DNA from: Celeribacter sp. HF31
GTDB lineage: Bacteria > Pseudomonadota > Alphaproteobacteria > Rhodobacterales > Rhodobacteraceae
Reading direction: 5' to 3'
Length of the DNA: 64,000 bases
Assembly: GCF_011806455.1 (NCBI RefSeq)
Contig: NZ_JAATOT010000006.1
Location: forward strand, 186,001-250,000
Part shown: positions 30,385-38,821 of the stretch, piece after piece
Numbering within the stretch: position 1 is the first letter of the stretch
Layout: each line of letters starts with the position of its first letter
The notes under the pieces: generated by a model
Seen by the model: the letters and a program-made list of their open reading frames with translations, nothing else
Told to the model about the DNA's origin: nothing
Database searches by the model: none
Translations under genes and position numbers: made by a program

Positions 30385-30576
30385 TTAGTACTCGATCACG
30401 GTACGGGATTTCAGATCGTTGGAGATCGTGTCACCCAGAGCGAGCGTACCTTTTTGAACGGTGGCCAGAACGGCGATGGCGAGGCCGACGACGGCAGAGG
30501 TCAGCACAACCCAGTCAACGGTCACGGCGCCGTCTTCGTCACGTTTGAAGCGATTTGCGAGTTTGAAGAATTTCAT
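30385..30576 (-). CDS. flp: Flp-family type IVb major pilin, copy 1
   Basis: A 63-residue prepilin. A basic leader (MKFFKLANRFKRDEDG) is cleaved after Gly16, and the mature protein starts AVTVDWVVLTSAVVGLAIAVLAT, a hydrophobic assembly helix. The usual Glu5-Tyr6 of Flp pilins is Asp5-Trp6 here, a common alphaproteobacterial variant. Its protein is identical to copy 2. The 137 nt from the start codon (30440-30576) are base-for-base identical to copy 2, while the 3' 55 nt differ at about ten silent positions. Confidence 0.95.
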   Translation of the reverse strand: MKFFKLANRFKRDEDGAVTVDWVVLTSAVVGLAIAVLATVQKGTLALGDTISNDLKSRTVIEY

Positions 30577-30607
30577 GAGTTTACTCCGTATTTAGAATTC
30601 AGGCGGA

Positions 30608-30799
30608 TCAGTATTCGATCACGGTGCGGGATTTCAGGTCGTTCGAAATGGTGTCGCCGAGTGCGAGCGTACCTTTTTGAACGGTGGCCAGAACGGCGAT
30701 GGCGAGGCCGACGACGGCAGAGGTCAGCACAACCCAGTCAACGGTCACGGCGCCGTCTTCGTCACGTTTGAAGCGATTTGCGAGTTTGAAGAATTTCAT
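30608..30799 (-). CDS. flp: Flp-family type IVb major pilin, copy 2
   Basis: A 63-residue prepilin with exactly the same protein sequence as copy 1, located 31 bases upstream of it in the transcript. The ribosome-binding site GGAGGG precedes its ATG. As the promoter-proximal copy at the head of the tad cluster it is likely the most strongly expressed gene here. Both copies keep the G16/A17 cleavage site for CpaA. Confidence 0.95.
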   Translation of the reverse strand: MKFFKLANRFKRDEDGAVTVDWVVLTSAVVGLAIAVLATVQKGTLALGDTISNDLKSRTVIEY

Positions 30800-31188
30800 C
30801 AGTTTACCCTCCGAGGATATGTTTCAGCTCAGTTTTTCCACGTCTTAGCGTTTGGAGCGTTTGCCGTTTCCCTTGGCTGTGTCGCTCCGTTGCGCTTTCG
30901 ATGACCCTATATGGCCCCCGAACTGGGGCGAGAGTTGGGCAGCATTGGTACGTTTTTGGAAACGCGAAGAAATGTGAGAGGTTTTTGATTAAGTCTTTGA
31001 TTTCATGAAATAAAAAATTTTAACTATTTTTTGAGAAAATGCTTTTTTGATGAAAAAACAGTTAATGCAGGCCTTTGATTTATTCAGAATCTCTCCAAAT
31101 CACTCGCAAAACGCGGTGATTTTTGCGAAACTGGATGCAATACCAGTGAAAAGGCCGATCAACAGGCCCGACATGAGAGCAGTGTCAT
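30800..31188. other. AT-rich intergenic region between flp and the transglycosylase gene
   Basis: A ~390-bp divergent intergenic region that must hold the flp promoter (minus) and the promoter of the gene at 31189 (plus). The stretch 30980-31060 is strikingly AT-rich (long A/T runs such as TAAAAAATTTTAACTATTTTTTG) compared with the GC-rich surroundings. No coding frame with family character is seen. Confidence 0.55.
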
Positions 31189-32076
31189 ATGATTCAAAAG
31201 TTTCGATCCGGAGCGCTGTCTCCGATTGTTTTCTCTGTGAGTGTCATCGCTCTGGCCGCCGCCGCGCCTTTGCGGGCGCAGGATCAGGGTCAGCAGGTCG
31301 CGCCACCCGCAACCGCCGAAGCCGAGGCTCCGCCTCCATGGCCCGAGGTGCGCACCAAACGGATTGGCGTGCCGACAAAAGGCGCGGGCAATCTGATCAC
31401 TGTGCAAATCCGTCCTGGCCCGAAAACGCTCAAAGCCCCACCGGCCACCAAACCTGCGGCAGATCCCGCGCCACAGGATCTCATGGACTGGTATTGGACC
31501 GCAGTGCCGCATGATCTGGCGGGCGCCGAGGCGTCGCGGTTCGGCGCGGCCTTGGCGGCGCTCGATCTCGATACGAAAAAGACGATTCCCTCGCCCTCGT
31601 TTCAACATGTGACCGATATGGCCAATCGTTACGGCCCATCGCTCCTGCTCAATTCCATCGGAACACAAGTCAGCCCGGCCTTGGCGCTGGCGGTGATGGC
31701 GGTCGAATCCTCGGGCGATGAGGCGGCGCTGAGCGGGGCAGGGGCGCAAGGCCTCATGCAGCTCATCCCGGCAACCGCCGAGCGCTTTGGCGTCGACGCC
31801 ACGGACCCGGATCAGAACATCAAGGGCGGCATCGCCTATCTCGATTGGCTGTTGAAAGAGTTCAACGGCGATCTGGCGCTGGCGCTTGCGGGCTATAATG
31901 CGGGGGAAAACGCGGTGAAATCCGCCGGCGGTCCGCCGCCCTATGCCGAGACGCGTGCCTATGTGCCCAAGGTGTTGGCGGCCTGGCAGGTGACAAAGCG
32001 CCTCTGTGTGACCCAGCCGGAGCTTTATTCAGACGGCTGCGTCTTTGCCACCAACGCGGTGCGGGCGTCCAATTGA
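31189..32076 (+). CDS. Lytic transglycosylase (SLT domain)
   Basis: A 295-residue exported murein hydrolase. A signal peptide (IVFSVSVIALAAAAPLRA) and a Pro-rich linker are followed by a soluble lytic transglycosylase domain from about residue 145. The catalytic glutamate lies in AVMAVESSGDEAA, followed by AQGLMQLIPATAERFGV and LALAGYNAGENAV. It cleaves glycan strands with 1,6-anhydro product. Its place next to the pilus genes may mean it opens the wall for pilus assembly, but Tad clusters do not always have one. The ribosome-binding site is weak (GAGAGC). Confidence 0.9.
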   Translation: MIQKFRSGALSPIVFSVSVIALAAAAPLRAQDQGQQVAPPATAEAEAPPPWPEVRTKRIGVPTKGAGNLITVQIRPGPKTLKAPPATKPAADPAPQDLMDWYWTAVPHDLAGAEASRFGAALAALDLDTKKTIPSPSFQHVTDMANRYGPSLLLNSIGTQVSPALALAVMAVESSGDEAALSGAGAQGLMQLIPATAERFGVDATDPDQNIKGGIAYLDWLLKEFNGDLALALAGYNAGENAVKSAGGPPPYAETRAYVPKVLAAWQVTKRLCVTQPELYSDGCVFATNAVRASN

Positions 32077-32078
32077 AA

Positions 32079-32109
32079 AGGGGCCCAAAGGGGCTCCTGT
32101 GGGGCCCCT
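32079..32109. terminator. Possible terminator between convergent genes
   Basis: An 8-bp stem (AGGGGCCC at 32079-32086, complement at 32102-32109) has a 15-nt loop and no T run. It lies between the transglycosylase gene and the SDR gene. Weak call. Confidence 0.35.
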
Positions 32110-32124
32110 GATCTCAACAGACGT

Positions 32125-32871
32125 TCAGATCGACATTTTCTTGAAAATGAATTCCGGGATGTGCCGGATGATCAACATGATGTAGCGCCAGAAAAACGGC
32201 GTGTAGATCACGTTCTTTTTCTTCTCGACCGCTCTCAGGATGTCTTTCGCCACCGCATCGGGCGAGGCGACGAGGAACATCCCTTCGATGCCCCAGGTCA
32301 TCGCCGTATCGACAAAGCCGGGTTTCACGGTCACTACATGGCCGCCCGCGCGCGTCAGACGATTGCGCAGCCCCGACAGGTAGGTCGCAAACCCCGCCTT
32401 GGCCGAACCGTAGACATAATTTCCGATCCGGCCACGATCCCCGGCGACCGATCCGACGCCCACAACGGTGCCCTGGCCGCGCGCTTCCATATGGGGCGCG
32501 AGCATCGACAGGAAGGTCGCCGGACCGATATGGCTGTCCTGCACCACGCCGTCGATCAGAGAGGGCTCGGCATTGATCGCGGATTGCTCCGGCATGGAGC
32601 CGACAAAGACGGCGCAGTTGAGTGCGCCCTCGTTCAGGATCGCGCGCTCGACGATGGGACCGAACGTGGCGTTGTCACGCGCATCGAAGCGCATCGCAAG
32701 AGCTTCGCTTGCGCCGCGCGCTTTGCAATCTTCGGCGGAGGCCGCGAGGTCCTCCATATCACGCCCGCAAAGGATCAGCATCGCGCCCTCTTTCGCCAGC
32801 CGACGCGCCATGGCACGCGCCATCGAAGAGGTTGCGCCGAGGATGATCCAGGTCTGTGCTGTCTGTGTCAT
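32125..32871 (-). CDS. Short-chain dehydrogenase, DprE2-like
   Basis: A 248-residue SDR protein. The Rossmann dinucleotide motif is ILGATSSMARAMARRL (residues 10-25), the catalytic Ser lies in VVGVGSVAGDRG and Tyr/Lys in YVYGSAKAG. This GATSSMA-type start and the coupling to an upstream FAD-dependent oxidase identify it as resembling DprE2, which reduces the keto intermediate of decaprenyl-phosphoryl ribose epimerisation in mycobacteria. The ATG at 32871 follows AAAGGAGAG and lies one base after the oxidase stop. The actual substrate in this bacterium is unknown. Confidence 0.8.
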   Translation of the reverse strand: MTQTAQTWIILGATSSMARAMARRLAKEGAMLILCGRDMEDLAASAEDCKARGASEALAMRFDARDNATFGPIVERAILNEGALNCAVFVGSMPEQSAINAEPSLIDGVVQDSHIGPATFLSMLAPHMEARGQGTVVGVGSVAGDRGRIGNYVYGSAKAGFATYLSGLRNRLTRAGGHVVTVKPGFVDTAMTWGIEGMFLVASPDAVAKDILRAVEKKKNVIYTPFFWRYIMLIIRHIPEFIFKKMSI

Positions 32872-32872
32872 C

Positions 32873-34192
32873 TCAACTCTCCTTTGCGCTTTCACGCAGG
32901 TTCAGACGCCGCACCAGATCGGTCATCATGGCGCCCTCCGGATCGGCTTTTTCCACTGCGCGTTGCCATTTGTCCTGTTCGGGATACATGCCCGCCACCT
33001 GGGTCGCTTCGGCCACGCCATCCTTGGCAAAGTAAATCCGCCCGCCCGCGTCCTGCGCCATATCGGTCAGCTCTTTGATCAGCTCTTCTGCGCCATCCTT
33101 GTTCGGGAAATCGACGGCCAGCGTGTAACCCTCCATCGGAAAGGACATGTACCCGCCACGGCCCGCGCCCATCTTTTTGAGCACCGCCAGAGGCGAGGCG
33201 AGATGTGACGCGCCGATTTTCTCCAGCATCCCCCGCAACACATCAACGCGCTCCGGTGGCACCACGCATTGAAACTGGTTGAACCCGCGTTTGCCGTAGA
33301 GCCGGTTCCAGTCGTGGATCGCATCGAGCGGAAAGAACGGCTCGGTGATCGGTTTGACAGAGGTGCGGCCTTTGGCGGGCACGCGGCGGAAATACAGCTC
33401 GTTGAACACCCGCACCACCGGCGCCGACAGGGCCCAGCCGGGGGCGTTGAACGGCACCGCCTTGGCGCCCTCCTTGCTGGTGTTGATGCCGGAGGTGATT
33501 TCACCTTCCTCCAGAATCCCTCGGCCCAGATGCGCGCCGGTCGCCGTCGCATCGATCCAGCCGACGGTGTAATCCGTCTTGCTCTCGTCAAAGGCCACGA
33601 GGAATTCATCCAGATTGTCGATCCGCCGCTCGGTCAGCACCATCATGTCGCCTTTGCAGGGCATGAGTTGCAGCTTTGCCTTGGCGATCACTCCGGTCTG
33701 GCCGAGGCCGCCGACGGTGGCTTTCCAGATCGCGCCGCTCTTGGGCGTGATGGTTTTCACCTCGGCCCCCTGCACCAAAGTGATCGCGGTCACATGCTGG
33801 CCAAAGGAGCCTTTCACATGGTGGTTCTTGCCATGCACGTCATTGGCGATACAGCCGCCGACCGTGGCAAAGCCCGTGCCGGGCATCACCGGCGGAATCC
33901 ATCCCTTGGCGGCAAAGGCGCGGCCCAAATCCCCGATCGGTATCCCGGCCTCGACCTCGACAATACCGGTCTCAGGATCGAAAGACACCACGCGGTCCAG
34001 CCGGGTCATGTCATAGGCGCGACCGCCGTCATTCAATGCGACATCGCCATAAGAGCGCCGCATCCCAAAGGCAGGCGCGGCGAAATTGGCAAGGTCGCGC
34101 AACAAAGAAGATTGGCGTTCCGGGCGGGCGACCTGGCCCGTGGCGCTGCGCGCCCGACCCCAACCGGCGTAAGTAACTGTGTTCCAGGTCAT
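32873..34192 (-). CDS. FAD-dependent oxidoreductase, DprE1-like
   Basis: A 439-residue VAO-type flavoprotein. The FAD-binding half shows FGMRRSYGDVALN (residues ~42-54) and PGTGFATVGGCIANDVHGKNHH (~104-125), both very close to DprE1. GGLGQTGVIAKAKLQL and a long C-terminal domain follow. DprE1 oxidises the 2'-hydroxyl of polyprenyl-phosphoryl ribose, and the SDR partner reduces it to the arabino form. The pair is cotranscribed here. No UbiA-type phosphoribosyltransferase gene is nearby, so the substrate may differ. Confidence 0.82.
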   Translation of the reverse strand: MTWNTVTYAGWGRARSATGQVARPERQSSLLRDLANFAAPAFGMRRSYGDVALNDGGRAYDMTRLDRVVSFDPETGIVEVEAGIPIGDLGRAFAAKGWIPPVMPGTGFATVGGCIANDVHGKNHHVKGSFGQHVTAITLVQGAEVKTITPKSGAIWKATVGGLGQTGVIAKAKLQLMPCKGDMMVLTERRIDNLDEFLVAFDESKTDYTVGWIDATATGAHLGRGILEEGEITSGINTSKEGAKAVPFNAPGWALSAPVVRVFNELYFRRVPAKGRTSVKPITEPFFPLDAIHDWNRLYGKRGFNQFQCVVPPERVDVLRGMLEKIGASHLASPLAVLKKMGAGRGGYMSFPMEGYTLAVDFPNKDGAEELIKELTDMAQDAGGRIYFAKDGVAEATQVAGMYPEQDKWQRAVEKADPEGAMMTDLVRRLNLRESAKES

Positions 34193-34322
34193 CGGAAATC
34201 CTGTGGATGACGGTGTCTGCTCTGACCTTTTCTAAGAGACAGGCCTTGTGATTGCTCGGAGGTTTAAAAAACAATTGGGGCGACAATATGATGCTGTTTC
34301 TGTTTTTTAAACAATCGACATG

Positions 34323-34351
34323 AAAAACGCGGCCCATCTCTGAGCCGCGTT
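34323..34351 (-). terminator. Terminator downstream of scoB
   Basis: On the minus strand an 8-bp stem (AACGCGGC and GCCGCGTT) with a 10-nt loop runs into TTTTT. It follows repeat copy 3 and ends the sco cluster transcript. Confidence 0.75.
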
Positions 34352-34353
34352 CT

Positions 34354-34377
34354 GTCTTCATTGCAGTGAAAATACTC
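34354..34377 (-). repeat. 24-nt GAGTATTT...GAC motif, copy 3
   Basis: On the minus strand it reads GAGTATTT, then TCACTGC, and ends ATGAAGAC. It is base-for-base identical to copy 4 at 48691-48714. It begins about 10 nt after the scoB stop and runs directly into a terminator hairpin. Confidence 0.7.
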
Positions 34378-34387
34378 AGGCAGGCGG

Positions 34388-35032
34388 TCAGCCCACAATC
34401 GTCGCCTCGGTCGCGGCGCGAAGCTCCTCTTCCGTGACGCCATCGGCCAGTTCGACGATCTTGAGACCGCCCTCGACCACATCCAGAACACCCAGATTGG
34501 TGATCACCCGATCCACCACGCCCTGACCCGTCAAGGGCAGGGTGCAGGCCTTCAAAAGCTTCGACTCGCCATGTTTGTTGGTGTGATCCATCACCACCAC
34601 CACACGCCCCACGCCCGCGACCAGATCCATCGCGCCGCCCATGCCTTTCACCAGCTTGCCGGGGATCATCCAGTTCGCCAGATCGCCCTTCTCGTCGACC
34701 TCCATCGCGCCGAGGATCGCCATCGCGATCTTGCCGCCACGGATCATGCCAAAGCTGAACGCGCTGTCGAAATAGGCGGTGTTGGGCAGCTCCGTGATGG
34801 TCTGTTTGCCTGCGTTGATCAGGTCCGGGTCCTCCTCGCCCTCATAGGGAAACGGGCCCATGCCGAGCATGCCGTTCTCCGACTGAAGCGTCACGGAAAC
34901 GCCCTCCGGGATAAAGTTCGGCACGAGCGTCGGGATGCCGATCCCGAGGTTCACATAGGTGCCGTCTTCCAGCTCCTGCGCCGCGCGTGCGGCCATTTGA
35001 TTGCGGTCCCAGCCTGTGCTTTTCTCGGCCAT
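34388..35032 (-). CDS. scoB: Succinyl-CoA:3-ketoacid CoA-transferase, subunit B
   Basis: A 214-residue beta subunit. [16 protein letters not shown] near the start and the catalytic glutamate motif [12 protein letters not shown] are present, with [20 protein letters not shown] typical of the 3-oxoacid CoA-transferase family. The protein closely follows ScoB rather than the oxoadipate enzyme. It activates acetoacetate using succinyl-CoA. The ATG at 35032 lies behind AAAGGAGGAGA; the upstream extension is not credible. Its partner subunit is ~2 kb upstream with two genes in between. Confidence 0.93.
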   Translation of the reverse strand: MAEKSTGWDRNQMAARAAQELEDGTYVNLGIGIPTLVPNFIPEGVSVTLQSENGMLGMGPFPYEGEEDPDLINAGKQTITELPNTAYFDSAFSFGMIRGGKIAMAILGAMEVDEKGDLANWMIPGKLVKGMGGAMDLVAGVGRVVVVMDHTNKHGESKLLKACTLPLTGQGVVDRVITNLGVLDVVEGGLKIVELADGVTEEELRAATEATIVG

Positions 35033-35067
35033 TGTTATGTCTCCTCCTTTGCCGAACGTCTGTTCGG

Positions 35068-35892
35068 TCATCCTGTCATTTGCTGTTGGGTCGAGAGGGC
35101 ATCGCCCTCCGGTGTCAGTCCAAGACGGTGCTCTGCGATGGCGCAGAACACCTGCCATCCGTAGTCTGAATTCATATGCCGATGATCCACCTGACCTTCG
35201 GGCGCGGTGAGGTCGGTGCCGGGGCGCGCGTAACGGTCTTGCGTCATGAATTGCCCGGCGCGCGTCTCGTGCGGTTGCAGGAACACATCGAGGCCCGCCG
35301 CTTGCATCCGCTCCGAGATGATCTCTTCATAGCGCGCCATCCAGCGGTCCGCGAAGCTGCGCAGCGACAGGGCGGTCAGGCCGTATTCGTGCTTCGGCCC
35401 CGGCGCCGTCGAACGCGCCAGAGGGTAGGGCGCGGGCAGGATGCAATAGCGGTCATCCGCACCGAAGCGGCCTCGGATATGATCCACGCGCGATTGCACC
35501 ATGCCTGTCAAAAAGGCCGTGAGCGCGGCGCTGGACATCGGTGCGCGCCCGCTGCGCTCGTCCTCCTCAAGCACATCGTGAAAGGCCATGAGCCGCATCA
35601 CATGGTTCAACGTGAAGCGTTCGCCCACTTGAATGATCAGGGAAAAAGGAGCGAAATCAATTTCTTGCCGGTCCATCCAGGGCAGCTGCCGCGCGCTGAT
35701 GTCCGCCATGCGCAGGATGCCATCCTCGAACAGGGCCGCGCTGAACACTCGTCCCGGCATGCCGAAATAGCTGACCTCAAGACCGGGGTAGCCCGTCTTG
35801 ATCCTCTCGCGCGCCATGTAAAACGCGCCTGTGTGGGAGGTGCCGACGATCAGAACCTTTTGTGTGAGACCCTTGTCCGACATGCCCGTCAT
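35068..35892 (-). CDS. SGNH-hydrolase-like protein of unknown substrate
   Basis: A 274-residue soluble protein. The start [15 protein letters not shown] looks like an SGNH block I (Gly-x-Ser) and the end [16 protein letters not shown] has the Asp-x2-His arrangement of block V. An SGNH/GDSL-type esterase or a relative is likely, but the full catalytic set is not proven. Its ATG overlaps the stop of the GSCFA gene (ATGA), so both are translated together and probably act together. Confidence 0.65.
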   Translation of the reverse strand: MTGMSDKGLTQKVLIVGTSHTGAFYMARERIKTGYPGLEVSYFGMPGRVFSAALFEDGILRMADISARQLPWMDRQEIDFAPFSLIIQVGERFTLNHVMRLMAFHDVLEEDERSGRAPMSSAALTAFLTGMVQSRVDHIRGRFGADDRYCILPAPYPLARSTAPGPKHEYGLTALSLRSFADRWMARYEEIISERMQAAGLDVFLQPHETRAGQFMTQDRYARPGTDLTAPEGQVDHRHMNSDYGWQVFCAIAEHRLGLTPEGDALSTQQQMTG

Positions 35893-37004
35893 GACCGCGC
35901 CGCCTCGATCAGGGCCTCTTCGCAGACCAGATCATCGTCTTCGTCCTCCTCCTCCGGCAAAGGCGTGTTGGCGGCACGATAGGCCTCGCCCTGCGGGTCA
36001 TGGGCCTGAAAGAACATGCGCATGGCGGCGGCGACGCCCTCGTCGGTGACGGAGCGCAGGTTCTCCTTGTAGAACCGCCCGCGTGCCGCCGGGTTGGTGA
36101 TCAGCTCATAGGAGGGAAAATAATCGACATCGCCATAGCTGTCCGCCATCTCTCCGGCGGCTGCGCGCAAGACGGCCTTGGAGGAGGCGGTGGAGACCAG
36201 GACATGTTTGCCCGACGCGGTGGCGGTCAGGGGGACCGGCGAAACCGTCAAAACCATCCTGATCCCGGGGCGAAGCAGCACCAGAAGTGTCCGCAGCTGT
36301 TCAAGGTCCTCGCGCACCTCGGGCAGGGTAAAGTTGTGAAACTCATAGATGCCGGGATCATAGGACCCCGCCAAGGTGCCGGGAGCGGTCGGGTACACCG
36401 TGCCGCTGTCGCGATGGCGCCAGACCTCGGTCAGGCCCAGGGTGAACACAAAGACCTCCGCGCCTTTGATGGCCCTGAGCATCCGCCGCAGATGCACCCG
36501 GCGGGCCTGTCGCACATGCTCCGGGCGCTCTAGCCCCTCGGGTTCGACATTGGGGCGCTGGGCGTCGACATAGCGCGCACCAAGCGACCAGACGGGCTCC
36601 GCCGGGGTGACGTCACCCAGAGCCTCGCGCAGAAGCTGAAGCATCTGGCGCGGGGTGTAGATATTGCCATAGCGCGCGGAGTACATCCCGTAGCCGAAGC
36701 GGGTGAGCACTTCGCGCGGGATCGGTCCTTTCGGCGTTTCCATGTCGATGACGGCCCAGTCGCGGGCCACCAGAGCGCGGTGGACGTGCTGGGCGAAACA
36801 ACTGCCCGCGGTCATGATTTTCGTCTCGCGGGTGATCGGAAATTTCGGCAGGTACAGCCCCTCGACCGCCGAAGGCTCTGCTTCGGCGACACCGCTCCGC
36901 CAAAAGGCGGAGGCTGGGAGGGTATCATAGGGGCTGACCAAGATCGTTTCGCGTTTATGCTGCGGGACGGGGCCGCGTGGTGCGCTGTTCGATGCGCTTT
37001 TCAT
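35889..37004 (-). CDS. GSCFA-family protein
   Basis: A 371-residue protein with the family signature [16 protein letters not shown] (about residues 63-78) and further conserved pieces ([40 protein letters not shown]-like [11 protein letters not shown]). GSCFA proteins are thought to be SGNH-related; their substrates are unknown. The ATG at 37004 lies 50 bases inside the scoA gene; a TTG at 36941 would avoid the overlap but has no ribosome-binding site. The C-terminus has an acidic run (EEEDEDDD). It sits between scoA and scoB. Confidence 0.85.
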   Translation of the reverse strand: MKSASNSAPRGPVPQHKRETILVSPYDTLPASAFWRSGVAEAEPSAVEGLYLPKFPITRETKIMTAGSCFAQHVHRALVARDWAVIDMETPKGPIPREVLTRFGYGMYSARYGNIYTPRQMLQLLREALGDVTPAEPVWSLGARYVDAQRPNVEPEGLERPEHVRQARRVHLRRMLRAIKGAEVFVFTLGLTEVWRHRDSGTVYPTAPGTLAGSYDPGIYEFHNFTLPEVREDLEQLRTLLVLLRPGIRMVLTVSPVPLTATASGKHVLVSTASSKAVLRAAAGEMADSYGDVDYFPSYELITNPAARGRFYKENLRSVTDEGVAAAMRMFFQAHDPQGEAYRAANTPLPEEEDEDDDLVCEEALIEAARS

Positions 37005-37659
37005 GCTCGCCCTGAATCAGGCGATGCACGTAGACCCCCGGCATGTGGATGTGGTCCGGGTCGAGCGCGCCGGTGGGCACAATCTCTTCGACTTCCATAA
37101 TGCAGATCTTGCCGCACATCGCCGCCGGCGGATTGAAGTTGCGCGCGGTCTTGCGGAAGATCGCATTGCCGGTTTCGTCGGCTTTCCAGGCTTTCACGAT
37201 GGAAATATCGGCGAAAATACCTTCTTCCATGATGTAAGTCTCACCGCCAAACTCTTTGTGGTCCTTGCCCTCGGCGATGACCGTTCCGACGCCCGTTTTG
37301 GTGTAGAACCCCGGAATGCCCGCGCCGCCTGCGCGCATGCGTTCGGCCAGCGTGCCCTGCGGGTTGAATTCCAACTCCAGCTCGCCGGCGAGATACTGGC
37401 GCATGAATTCCGCGTTTTCGCCCACATAGGACGACATCATTTTCTTGATCTGGCGGGTTTCCAACAGCTTGCCGAGGCCAAAGCCATCGACGCCTGCGTT
37501 GTTGGAAGCCACGGTCAGATCCTTGACCCCGCTTTCGACAATCGCGTCGATCAAAAGCTCGGGGATGCCACAAAGGCCAAACCCGCCCGCGGCGATCAGC
37601 ATGCCGTCCTGCAAAATTCCGTCGAGCGCCTCTTTGGCCGACCCGTACACCTTACTCAT
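36955..37659 (-). CDS. scoA: Succinyl-CoA:3-ketoacid CoA-transferase, subunit A
   Basis: A 234-residue alpha subunit. [13 protein letters not shown] (the oxyanion-type loop), [30 protein letters not shown] and [13 protein letters not shown] are hallmarks of ScoA. The ATG at 37659 follows GGGAGGA; the much longer upstream frame is spurious. The C-terminus ([11 protein letters not shown]) overlaps the start of the GSCFA gene. A divergent promoter region separates it from the persulfide dioxygenase gene. Confidence 0.93.
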   Translation of the reverse strand: MSKVYGSAKEALDGILQDGMLIAAGGFGLCGIPELLIDAIVESGVKDLTVASNNAGVDGFGLGKLLETRQIKKMMSSYVGENAEFMRQYLAGELELEFNPQGTLAERMRAGGAGIPGFYTKTGVGTVIAEGKDHKEFGGETYIMEEGIFADISIVKAWKADETGNAIFRKTARNFNPPAAMCGKICIMEVEEIVPTGALDPDHIHMPGVYVHRLIQGEHEKRIEQRTTRPRPAA

Positions 37660-37832
37660 CTTCGTCCTCCCGTGAATGGCGTTTGCCTGATTAACCGGGT
37701 TCTGGCGGAGGGAGTCAATTCTTTGCTGCACTGCAACAGTTGGGTTTCCATTTTGAGAACGTATAAGGTCAGATGCGGTGAGGCATAATAATTTATTATT
37801 TTTGTCGGGCTTGATTGTCCGGCGGCGCACAT

Positions 37833-37854
37833 CATATTCACCATTAAGAATATG
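37833..37854. promoter_or_regulatory. ATTC-N8-GAAT palindrome, probable SqrR/BigR-type operator
   Basis: CATATTC at 37833-37839 and its complement GAATATG at 37848-37854 flank eight bases. This gives ATTC-N8-GAAT, the form I recall for the sulfide-responsive ArsR-type repressor SqrR of Rhodobacter. It lies ~23 bases upstream of the dioxygenase start, where it would overlap the promoter or start site. Confidence 0.65.
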
Positions 37855-37876
37855 AATGCTGCACAAAGGACACCCC

Positions 37877-38776
37877 ATGCAATTTTTCCCCGCTTCAAGC
37901 CGCCCAGGAAGCCCGGATGTCGCCGCCTTTTACGAAGAGGCCAGCGGTTCCTGGCAATATGTCGTCATCGACCCGGCCACGAAATCGGCGGCGATCATCG
38001 ACCCGGTGCTGGATTTCGACCCGGCCTCCGGTGCCACATGGACCAAAAGCGCCGACGAGATCGCCAGCTATGTGACCGAGCAAGGGCTGAATGTCGTCTG
38101 GGTGCTCGACACGCATCCCCATGCCGACCATTTCTCCGCTGCGCCCTATCTTGCGGAACGATTTAAGGCGCCGCAGGCCATCGGCAAAAAGGTTCTCGAG
38201 GTGCAAAACATCTGGGCCGATCTTTACGCCGATGACAGCCTCAAAAACCGCCCCGATTATTGGCAGCGCTTGTTCGAACCGGGCGACACATTCGGCATTG
38301 GCGCTCTGACGGCACAGGTCCTCCTCTCGACCGGCCACACGTTGGCTTCGGTGTCTTATGTGATCGGGGACGCCGTGTTCGCCCATGACACCTTCATGGT
38401 GCCCGACAGCGGCACCTCGCGCGCCGACTTCCCGGGCGGTTCGTCCGCCGAACTGTGGGACAGTTTGCAGACCATTCTCGCCATGCCGGAAGACACCCGC
38501 ATCTTTGTCGGGCATGACTACAAGAAAGGCGGGCGGGAAGAGGCCTCTATGGCCACGGTGGCCGAACACAAGGCCTCGAACATTCATGTGAAGGACGGGG
38601 TTTCGAAAGCGGAATTCATCGAAACCCGCGATGCGCGTGACGCGACCCTGCCTTTGCCGGGGAGGATGCTTTACGCGCTTCAGGTCAACATCCGGGGCGG
38701 GCGTCTGCCGGAGCCGGATGACAAGGGCCGCGCGGTGTTTTCCATTCCGGTCAACCGGTTCGAGCCAAAGCTCTGA
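37877..38776 (+). CDS. Persulfide dioxygenase-like metallo-beta-lactamase-fold protein
   Basis: A 299-residue MBL-fold protein. [10 protein letters not shown] (residues 79-88, with His80, His82, Asp84, His85), [37 protein letters not shown] and FVGHDY give the set of metal ligands. The arrangement matches ETHE1/Blh sulfur dioxygenases, which oxidise glutathione persulfide to sulfite. The ATG at 37877 follows AAAGGAC. The operator upstream supports sulfide-linked regulation. A glyoxalase II-type function is the alternative, but the DxGxxRxDF segment favours persulfide dioxygenase. Confidence 0.82.
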   Translation: MQFFPASSRPGSPDVAAFYEEASGSWQYVVIDPATKSAAIIDPVLDFDPASGATWTKSADEIASYVTEQGLNVVWVLDTHPHADHFSAAPYLAERFKAPQAIGKKVLEVQNIWADLYADDSLKNRPDYWQRLFEPGDTFGIGALTAQVLLSTGHTLASVSYVIGDAVFAHDTFMVPDSGTSRADFPGGSSAELWDSLQTILAMPEDTRIFVGHDYKKGGREEASMATVAEHKASNIHVKDGVSKAEFIETRDARDATLPLPGRMLYALQVNIRGGRLPEPDDKGRAVFSIPVNRFEPKL

Positions 38777-38780
38777 AATG

Positions 38781-38809
38781 AAAAGGGCGCCTCGCGGGGC
38801 GCCCTTTTG
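38781..38809. terminator. Bidirectional terminator between dioxygenase gene and topA
   Basis: A perfect 11-bp stem (AAAAGGGCGCC at 38781-38791, complement at 38798-38808) with a 6-nt loop has A and T runs on both sides. The gene stops lie 5 and 13 bases away. Confidence 0.85.
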
Positions 38810-38821
38810 TCATTCTCTCGC

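Noticed and set aside
37660-37878. Long N-terminal extension of scoA
   Set aside because: It runs through the operator region, has no family similarity, and the ATG at 37659 has a strong GGGAGGA site.
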